Assembly (NCBI GenBank): GCA_020847555.1
Contig: JADLBT010000336.1
Span: 1-12,587 of the forward strand
Direction of reading: 5' to 3'
Length of the DNA: 12,587 nt
From: Gemmataceae bacterium
Lineage (GTDB): Bacteria > Planctomycetota > Planctomycetia > Gemmatales > Gemmataceae
Below the pieces are notes generated by a model, which saw only the letters and a program-made list of their open reading frames with translations, had not been told where the DNA came from and did not search any database. Shown here in pieces: positions 6,542 to 12,587 of the stretch. A program made the position numbers and the translations under genes. Each line of letters starts with the position of its first letter. Within the stretch, counting starts at the first letter, position 1.

Positions 6542-6991
6542 TTACTTCTTGTCGCGCTGCAGGGTGATCACCGCCGTTTTCGACCCGGGCTCGCTCTTGA
6601 ACGCTGTCGGCCGCTTCTGGCCCGGCGCGCCGGCGCAGATCTTCAGCGTGCCCCCCTCGAAGGCGTAGATCCCCTCGGAGAACTTGCCCTTGTTCGGTCC
6701 CCTGGAAGACTGGATGTCGATGGTCGGGGGCTTCTTCGTCGGGTCAATCTTGAAGGCGGTCTCCTCGGTCTGCTTGTCGCCGAGCTTGATGATCAGGCGG
6801 TCGCCCAGGAAGACGAAGCGCGTCATTTCGAGGAAGCCCGGCGGCGGCTTCTCCTTGTCGGCGGCCTCGTACCCGATCACCTTCCAGGTGCCCTGAAATC
6901 TCGCCAGCTCCTTCTTTGTCGCCTCGTCCTGGGCGGCGGCCGTCCCCAGGACCAGGGCGACTGCCAGGGCGCTCAGCATCGTCAGTCGCAT
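6542..6991 (-). CDS. Secreted TIGR03067-type small protein
   Basis: A 149-residue protein with a signal peptide at 1-20 (MRLTMLSALAVALVLGTAAA). The mature part is one TIGR03067-type domain, a family expanded in planctomycetes and of unknown function. Its signature stretches are visible in order: 'LARFQGTWKVIGYEA' at the front, 'FKIDPTKKPPTIDI' in the middle, 'GIYAFEGGTLKIC' and 'RPTAFKSEPG', ending 'AVITLQR'. The fold is likely a lipocalin-like small barrel, by analogy only. The start is set by GGAGGAA located 3 bases before the ATG. An in-frame ATG at 7055-7057 adds 22 residues that spoil the signal peptide. It is divergent from the Ada-like gene, with a 231-base shared upstream region. Confidence 0.9.
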   Translation of the reverse strand: MRLTMLSALAVALVLGTAAAQDEATKKELARFQGTWKVIGYEAADKEKPPPGFLEMTRFVFLGDRLIIKLGDKQTEETAFKIDPTKKPPTIDIQSSRGPNKGKFSEGIYAFEGGTLKICAGAPGQKRPTAFKSEPGSKTAVITLQRDKK

Positions 6992-6994
6992 GTC

Positions 6995-7001
6995 TTCCTC
7001 C
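6995..7001 (-). promoter_or_regulatory. Ribosome binding site fixing the 6991 start
   Basis: The minus strand reads GGAGGAAGACATG. This strong site lies directly before the codon that starts the signal peptide and decides against the longer frame from 7057. Confidence 0.75.
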
Positions 7002-7209
7002 ACGACAGGTAAGCAGATCCTTGCTGCAGCTCGGGCAGCCCCGCCACAACACGGCATGAAGGCATTATCGGCGGGGGCGCCCGGCAGTGCCAGAGCGCCG
7101 GCGTGACCAGCCCAGGCGAGCGGGGACTCGCGCCCGGCTCGGCGAAATCCCCGCGGCGGCGCAAGAATCGGATAGATGCCCCGGCGGCCGGTTCGCTATC
7201 CTCAGCGGG

Positions 7210-7216
7210 GGAGGTG
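7210..7216 (+). promoter_or_regulatory. Ribosome binding site fixing the 7223 start
   Basis: GGAGGTG followed by 6 bases and ATG at 7223. It favours this start over the in-frame ATG at 7103, whose extra 40 residues (Arg/Pro/Gly/Ser-rich) look untranslated. Confidence 0.8.
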
Positions 7217-7222
7217 ACGCTC

Positions 7223-8113
7223 ATGGACCAGCCGAACGCGACCAACGACCACGCGACCGCCAACGATCCTCATGTCGAGACGATCCGCCGCGCCTGCCGC
7301 CACATCGAGACGAACCTCGAAGAACCGCTCACCCTGGCGATCCTGGGCGACGCGGTCGGGCTGAGTCCGGCCCACCTGCAGCGCGTCTTCAAACGAGTCA
7401 TGGGCATCACGCCGCGCCAGTACGCCGACGCCTGCCGGCTGGATCGGCTCAAGGGGCGGCTCAAAACGCGGAGGACGGTCACCGTGGCCATGATCGAGGC
7501 GGGGTACGGCTCCAGCAGCCGGCTGTACGAACGGGCGGCCCACCAGCTCGGCATGACGCCCGGCACCTACCGGCGCGGCGGCAAGGGCATGCGCATTCGC
7601 TACACCCTGGCCGATTGCGCCCTCGGGCGTCTGCTCCTGGCGGCGACCGAGCGCGGCGTCTGCGCGCTGTACCTCGGCGAGCGCGCCGCCCCCCTGGTGG
7701 ACGCCCTGGCCCGCGAGTTCCCCGAGGCCGAGCGCGAACCCGGCGAGAATGGGCTGAGTGGCTGGCTGGAGGAGGTGTTGCGGCACCTGCGGGGCGAGCA
7801 GCCGCACCTGGAGTTGCCGCTCGACGTGCGCGCGACCGCGTTCCAGTGGCGCGTGTGGCAGGAACTGCGGGCGATCCCCTACGGCCAGACGCGCACCTAC
7901 AAGGAGATCGCCGAGGCGCTCGGCCAGCCGACGGCCGCCCGCGCCGTGGCGCGTGCCTGCGCCACCAACCCGGTGTCGGTGGTGATCCCATGTCACCGCG
8001 TCCTGCGCGGCGACGGCAACCTGGGCGGCTACCGCTGGGGGCTCGACCGCAAGAAGACCCTCCTCGAACACGAGCGGAAGACTGCCAACCAGCCGCCGCA
8101 ACCGACCGAATGA
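7223..8113 (+). CDS. ada: Ada-like AraC regulator fused to O6-methylguanine-DNA methyltransferase
   Basis: A 296-residue cytoplasmic repair protein that transfers the methyl group from O6-methylguanine (and O4-methylthymine) in DNA to its own cysteine, a suicide reaction. Residues about 17-118 are an AraC-type double helix-turn-helix, with the Ada-like second half 'EAGYGSSSRLYERAAHQLGM'. Residues about 120-285 are the methyltransferase: 'FQWRVWQELRAIPYGQTRTY' (208-227), the DNA-contacting 'ARAVARACATNP', and the active site VIPCHRV with the acceptor Cys257. E. coli Ada is about 354 residues because it begins with a zinc domain whose Cys38 takes methyl from phosphotriesters and switches the protein to an activator. 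That domain is absent, and the short N-terminus (1-16) has no cysteine. Repair activity is very likely; how, or whether, it senses damage for transcription is unclear. The gene stands alone, divergent from the TIGR03067 gene. Confidence 0.93.
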   Translation: MDQPNATNDHATANDPHVETIRRACRHIETNLEEPLTLAILGDAVGLSPAHLQRVFKRVMGITPRQYADACRLDRLKGRLKTRRTVTVAMIEAGYGSSSRLYERAAHQLGMTPGTYRRGGKGMRIRYTLADCALGRLLLAATERGVCALYLGERAAPLVDALAREFPEAEREPGENGLSGWLEEVLRHLRGEQPHLELPLDVRATAFQWRVWQELRAIPYGQTRTYKEIAEALGQPTAARAVARACATNPVSVVIPCHRVLRGDGNLGGYRWGLDRKKTLLEHERKTANQPPQPTE

Positions 8114-8125
8114 GCGGCGCGGCTG

Positions 8126-8161
8126 CTTCTCCCCTCGCCCCTGGTGGGAGAGGGTTCGAGG
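8126..8161. repeat. Intergenic palindromic repeat of the 'ctctcccctcgcccc' type
   Basis: TCTCCC (8128-8133) pairs with GGGAGA (8146-8151), and CCTCG (8133-8137) can alternatively pair with CGAGG (8157-8161). The wording 'tctcccctcgcccctggtgggagaggg' (split as TCTCCCCTCGCCCCTGG plus TGGGAGAGGG) is that of a repeat I recall from many high-GC genomes, where it yields spurious 'SPTRGEGR' translations. It begins 12 bases after the Ada-like stop and may also act as its 3'-end hairpin. Confidence 0.5.
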
Positions 8162-8193
8162 TGGACGGGGTATAACCGTTTGTTGGTAAAGCT

Positions 8194-8255
8194 CACGGGG
8201 CGCCACCCGTGGGGGGAAGTGCTGGGGATCTGACCCGCGGGGCGCCACCCGTGGG
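8194..8255. repeat. Two direct copies of an 18-bp hairpin-forming unit
   Basis: CGGGGCGCCACCCGTGGG occurs exactly at 8196-8213 and 8238-8255, a 42-base period. The first copy, with its preceding bases, folds as CACGGG-loop-CCCGTG. The unit is probably an interspersed element; a CCCACGG/CCGTGGG pair reappears in the terminator at 11264-11293. The rest of the 8114-8452 gap holds no protein-like frame. Confidence 0.6.
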
Positions 8256-8372
8256 CTTGACGGAAACCCCTTGCATACCATCCGCCTTGACTCTGCACGA
8301 ACGGCCTTCCCGGGAAGTCTGGCGCGCGATTCGCGCCGACGGGTCCGGCGGGGGCGCGGACCGCGTGACGCC

Positions 8373-8400
8373 TTGGCATCTCCGGGAGGTCGGATACGCT
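8373..8400 (+). promoter_or_regulatory. Weak candidate promoter for the PQQ-like gene
   Basis: TTGGCA (8373-8378), a 16-base spacer and TACGCT (8395-8400) lie 52 bases before the GTG start. The -35 fits well, the -10 poorly. A second TTGACG at 8257-8262 has no good -10 at the right distance. Confidence 0.2.
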
Positions 8401-8439
8401 GACAGAGACTGGCCGCTCACCCGGCCCGAGTCGAGGGGC

Positions 8440-8446
8440 GGAGGAG
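8440..8446 (+). promoter_or_regulatory. Ribosome binding site supporting a GTG start
   Basis: GGAGGAG followed by 6 bases and GTG at 8453-8455. This site and the signal peptide that begins there identify GTG as the start codon. Confidence 0.75.
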
Positions 8447-8452
8447 TTCGCG

Positions 8453-10639
8453 GTGAAACGCAGCCTGTCCGTGACCGCTGTCCTGGCCGTCGCTTGCGCC
8501 CTGGCGGGGCTCGTGGCCCCGCGCGGCGGCGCGCGTCAGCCACCCGCTGCCGGGGAACGGCTGCGCCGGATCCGGCTCGCTGGCGAGGTCCGCGAGGCGC
8601 TCGGGCGGCTGGCGGCGGCGGACCGACTGGCCGCCCGCGGCAACCACGCCGACGCCGTGGAAGAATATCGACGGTTCCTCCTGGACGGGGGCGACGATCT
8701 CGTGCCGGAGACGACGCCCGCCGACCGGGCCGGGTCGGCCCGCCGCAGCGTCCAGCTACGCCGCCTGTGCCACCTGCGCATCGCCGCCCTGCCCCCCGCC
8801 GCGCTGAAGCTCTACCGCGACCGGGCCGAACCGCTCGCGGACAGATGGCTCCGGCAGGCGGCGCCAGCCCGCGACGTTCACCTGCTGCGGCGGATCGTGG
8901 ACGAGGCGTTCTGCACCCGGGCGGCCGAGCGCGCCCTCGATCTGCTCGGCGACCTGGCGTTCGAGCGGGGCGATTTCGCCGCCGCCCGCCGCTGGTGGTT
9001 GCTCCTCGTCCCCCCGGTAAGTGACAGCGCCATGTCACGACTGAATCCGGACCGCCTCGCATTCCCGGATCCCGCCCTCGACCCGGCGCGCACCCGGGCG
9101 AAACAGATCCTCGCCCTGGTGTTCGACGGCGACGTGCGCCAGGCGGAGGCCGAGGTGCGCCAGTTCCAGGCGCGGCACGGCGAGGCGGCCGGCCGGCTCG
9201 CGGGCAACACGGGCCGATACGCGGACACTCTGCGCGGGCTGCTGCGCGAGCGCATGCGCGGCCCCCTCACGCCGGAGGAAGAGGACTGGCCGACCTTCGC
9301 CGGTAGTCCGTCGCGCCAGCGCGTCCTCCCCGACGCCCTGCCCGGGCGGCTGTGGACGGACGGGCCGACCTGGCGCGTGCGGCTTGAGCCGCCGAACGCC
9401 GACGGGGAGCCGCCCGGCGTGAATCGCAACGAGCCGCGCGCCCTCACCGCCCGCCGGCTCGCCTTCCACCCGATCGTTGCCGGCGAGCGCGTCCTGGTGG
9501 CCGACGCCCGCCATGTGTCGGCGTACCGCCTCCGCACCGGCAAACTCGCCTTCCGTTACGACCTGCGCACCGGAGACGACGCGCGCGGCGCGGGCGGACT
9601 GCGTCTGCGGTTGCCCGCGCCTCCCGGCCTCGGTTACACCCTGACCGTCGCCGAGGGGCGGGTGTACGCGCGGCTGGGGACGCAGGCGCTCGCCCCGCCG
9701 GGCAAGGGCGCGCCAGGCGCAGAGCAAACCCACAGTTACCTGGTGTGCCTCGATCTAACGGCCGGGGGGCGCGAAGGGCGGGAGCGCTGGGTGGTGAAGG
9801 CGGCAGACGGCGAGCCCGGCGCGCGCGGGGCGTTCGAGGGCGCCCCGCTGGTCCACGCCGGTCGGGCCTACGCGGTCGAAACCACGCTCACCGTCGGGCG
9901 GACGGCGGCGGCCCTCGTCTGTCATGATGCGCAGACCGGAGCGCGGCGCTGGCGGCGAAAGCTGTGCGACGCGCCGCGGCCGGAAGGCGAGCCGCCGCGG
10001 CTCCGGCACCACCTGCTGACGCTGGCTGGCGGGATCGTCGTCTACTGCACCCACGCGGGCGCCGTCGTCGCGGTGGACGGGCTGACCGGTAAGCCGCTCT
10101 GGGGCGTGCGCTACCCGAGCCAGACGCCAGCCGGCACCAGTGACGAGCATCTGCCGTGCGGGCCGGCTCCGTGCGTGGCGGTCGATCGGCGACTGTTCGT
10201 CGCCCCGCTCGACAGTGACCGGATCTTTTGCCTGGATGTCGAGACGGGACGCACGCTGTGGGAGCGCGAGGGGACGGCGGTGGTGCAGCTAATCGGGGTG
10301 AGCGACGGCCGGCTGGTGTTCGCAACGGCGCGCGGCATCCGCGCCCTGGACGCGCACACGGGCGACGACGAGCCTGGCTGGACCCAACCGGCGGTCGGCC
10401 GCCTCGGCGGGTTCGGACGCGGGCTGCTGGCGGGCGGATGGGTGCTGTGGCCCACGGAGGACGACCGGCTGCCGCTGCGCCTGCTCAGCGCTGCGGATGG
10501 CCGGCAGGGGCGTGGGCCGGAGACGATCGACCCGACGAGGCTGCGTCACCTGCGGCCAGGCAACATGGCCTACGGACGCGGCTGCCTGGTGGTCGCGGGC
10601 GCCGAGGAAATGGTCGGCTACATCTCGCCGCGGAAGTAG
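8453..10639 (+). CDS. Secreted PQQ-like beta-propeller protein with helical N-terminus
   Basis: A 728-residue exported protein of the PQQ-binding-like (BamB/quinoprotein-like) propeller class. It starts at GTG with a signal peptide (residues 1-27, MKRSLSVTAVLAVACALAGL...). Residues about 30-265 are helical and TPR-like ('ADRLAARGNHADAVEEYRRF', 'LDLLGDLAFERGDFAAARRW'). 'EDWPTFAGSPSR' near 277-288 is the usual entry to these propellers. Blades with the tryptophan-docking pattern follow: 'LRTGKLAFRYDL' (about 360), 'AQTGARRWRRKL' (about 495), 'GLTGKPLWGVRY' (about 545) and 'VETGRTLWEREG' (about 597). Nothing identifies it as a quinone-dependent dehydrogenase, so a scaffold or binding role is as likely. 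Role unknown. thpR follows after 36 bases and may be co-transcribed. Confidence 0.85.
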   Translation: MKRSLSVTAVLAVACALAGLVAPRGGARQPPAAGERLRRIRLAGEVREALGRLAAADRLAARGNHADAVEEYRRFLLDGGDDLVPETTPADRAGSARRSVQLRRLCHLRIAALPPAALKLYRDRAEPLADRWLRQAAPARDVHLLRRIVDEAFCTRAAERALDLLGDLAFERGDFAAARRWWLLLVPPVSDSAMSRLNPDRLAFPDPALDPARTRAKQILALVFDGDVRQAEAEVRQFQARHGEAAGRLAGNTGRYADTLRGLLRERMRGPLTPEEEDWPTFAGSPSRQRVLPDALPGRLWTDGPTWRVRLEPPNADGEPPGVNRNEPRALTARRLAFHPIVAGERVLVADARHVSAYRLRTGKLAFRYDLRTGDDARGAGGLRLRLPAPPGLGYTLTVAEGRVYARLGTQALAPPGKGAPGAEQTHSYLVCLDLTAGGREGRERWVVKAADGEPGARGAFEGAPLVHAGRAYAVETTLTVGRTAAALVCHDAQTGARRWRRKLCDAPRPEGEPPRLRHHLLTLAGGIVVYCTHAGAVVAVDGLTGKPLWGVRYPSQTPAGTSDEHLPCGPAPCVAVDRRLFVAPLDSDRIFCLDVETGRTLWEREGTAVVQLIGVSDGRLVFATARGIRALDAHTGDDEPGWTQPAVGRLGGFGRGLLAGGWVLWPTEDDRLPLRLLSAADGRQGRGPETIDPTRLRHLRPGNMAYGRGCLVVAGAEEMVGYISPRK

Positions 10640-10675
10640 CAGGGGCGCCCGGAAAGTGGAAGGAGGGACGAGGTC

Positions 10676-11245
10676 ATGACGCGCACGCGGACGTTCATCG
10701 CGATCGATCCAGGCAAGGAGATCCGCGCCCGGCTGGTGGCGCTGCAGGAGCAACTCGGCCGCAGCGGCGCCGAGGTGAAGTGGGTCGAGCCGGCGAACCT
10801 GCACGTCACGCTGCTGTTCCTCGGCGAGGTGGACGAGCGCGACCTGCCGGCCGTGTGCTGGGCGGTGGGGAAGGCGGCGGCGACCCAGCCCGGGTTCGCG
10901 ATGACCGTGGAGCGGGCGAGTTGTTTCGGCAATCCGCGCCGGCCGCGCACCCTCTGGGCCGGGGTCGGCGACGGAACGCAGGCGGTGTGCGCCCTGCACG
11001 ACGCGATCGAGGCGCCGCTGCTGGAGCTGGGCTGCTATCGCCGCGAGGAGCGTCAGTTTACGCCGCACATCACGCTCGGGCGCGTGCGGAGCGAGCGGTC
11101 GGCCGACGGGCTGGCGACGGCGCTGGCGCGGCAGGCCGGCTGGCGCGGCGGCGAGACGCTGGTGCGCGCGGTCCACGTGATGGGCAGCGAGCTAACGCCG
11201 CAGGGGCCGATCTACACGGTGCTGAGCCGCGCACAGCTGGGGTGA
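10676..11245 (+). CDS. thpR: RNA 2',3'-cyclic phosphodiesterase (2H family, ThpR/LigT)
   Basis: A 189-residue cytoplasmic enzyme of the 2H phosphoesterase family. In bacteria it hydrolyses 2',3'-cyclic phosphate ends of RNA to 2'-phosphate and, in vitro, joins tRNA halves through 2'-5' bonds. Both catalytic HxTx motifs are present and correctly spaced: HVTL at 43-46 (in 'PANLHVTLLFLGEV') and HITL at 131-134 (in 'FTPHITLGRV'). The N-terminal strand 'RTFIAIDP' is also typical, and the length is normal for the family (about 175-190). AGGAGG at 10661-10666 and GAGG at 10670-10673 precede the ATG. It lies 36 bases after the PQQ-like gene with no terminator between, so they are probably one transcript, though no functional link is apparent. 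The hairpin at 11264-11293 ends the unit. Confidence 0.93.
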   Translation: MTRTRTFIAIDPGKEIRARLVALQEQLGRSGAEVKWVEPANLHVTLLFLGEVDERDLPAVCWAVGKAAATQPGFAMTVERASCFGNPRRPRTLWAGVGDGTQAVCALHDAIEAPLLELGCYRREERQFTPHITLGRVRSERSADGLATALARQAGWRGGETLVRAVHVMGSELTPQGPIYTVLSRAQLG

Positions 11246-11263
11246 GACGGGGAGTGAGGAGTT

Positions 11264-11293
11264 AAAGCCCACGGGCCGCGTTCCGTGGGCTTT
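11264..11293. terminator. Bidirectional terminator between thpR and glyA
   Basis: AAAGCCCACGG (11264-11274) and CCGTGGGCTTT (11283-11293) form a perfect 11-bp stem around an 8-base loop. It lies 18 bases after the thpR stop and 56 bases beyond the glyA stop. The A/T ends give a short T-run at the stem base on either strand, which fits a terminator shared by convergent genes. Confidence 0.75.
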
Positions 11294-11349
11294 GGATCCT
11301 TCTCTCCTCCCGCCTCCCTCCCTGAACCGGGGAGGGGTTGCCCCGCGCT

Positions 11350-12587
<1,238 letters not shown>

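Noticed and set aside
7202..8281. Long minus-strand frame opposite the Ada-like gene
   Set aside because: It is antisense to an unmistakable AraC/methyltransferase gene, and its start lies in palindromic repeats whose translation gives the familiar spurious 'GRGEKQ' type text.
8114..8455. CRISPR-like array suggested by repeated 18-mers
   Set aside because: Only two copies with a 24-base gap, each palindromic and GC-rich; no cas gene and no further units.
10289..11176. Long minus-strand frame over the PQQ-like gene end and thpR
   Set aside because: It crosses two well-supported plus-strand genes with catalytic motifs, and its translation has no recognisable feature.

Overview
The window reads as chromosomal DNA of a high-GC planctomycete, most likely from the Gemmata relatives (Gemmataceae/Gemmatales). 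The reasons are a small secreted protein with the planctomycete TIGR03067-type domain, several exported proteins of planctomycete style (LamG/DUF1080-like, beta-propeller, HEAT plus secretin-N-like, PQQ-like), strong GC bias at third codon positions, and intergenic palindromic repeats. This placement is inferred from protein style; no rRNA or other phylogenetic marker is present.

Layout. 1-136: repeat-like DNA and a perfect inverted repeat. 137-976 (-): four-helix membrane protein with a PH-like C-terminus. 977-1473: no gene, but a long near-perfect inverted repeat at 1027-1115. 1474-4783 (+): a likely transcription unit of three genes, namely a secreted LamG-like protein, a secreted propeller protein and a second propeller protein. 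The last two share a reading frame and are separated by one UGA and three codons. 4923-6991 (-): a HEAT/secretin-N-like exported protein and, upstream of it, the TIGR03067 protein. 7223-8113 (+): an Ada-like AraC/O6-methylguanine methyltransferase fusion without the Ada zinc domain. 8114-8452: a repeat-rich gap. 8453-11245 (+): a large secreted PQQ-like protein, then thpR (RNA 2',3'-cyclic phosphodiesterase). 11264-11293: a bidirectional terminator. 11350-12587 (-): glyA, missing only its extreme N-terminus at the window edge.

How the genes relate. Only three have confident biochemical roles: DNA alkylation repair (ada-like), RNA-end 2',3'-cyclic phosphodiesterase (thpR) and one-carbon metabolism (glyA). 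Most of the others are exported beta-rich proteins of unknown role, and nothing in the sequence ties them into one pathway. There is no rRNA, tRNA, CRISPR array, phage gene or intact transposon. I see no convincing new multi-gene system. The best leads are the UGA junction between the two propeller genes with a G-quadruplex-like tract just downstream, and the long inverted repeat at 1027-1115.
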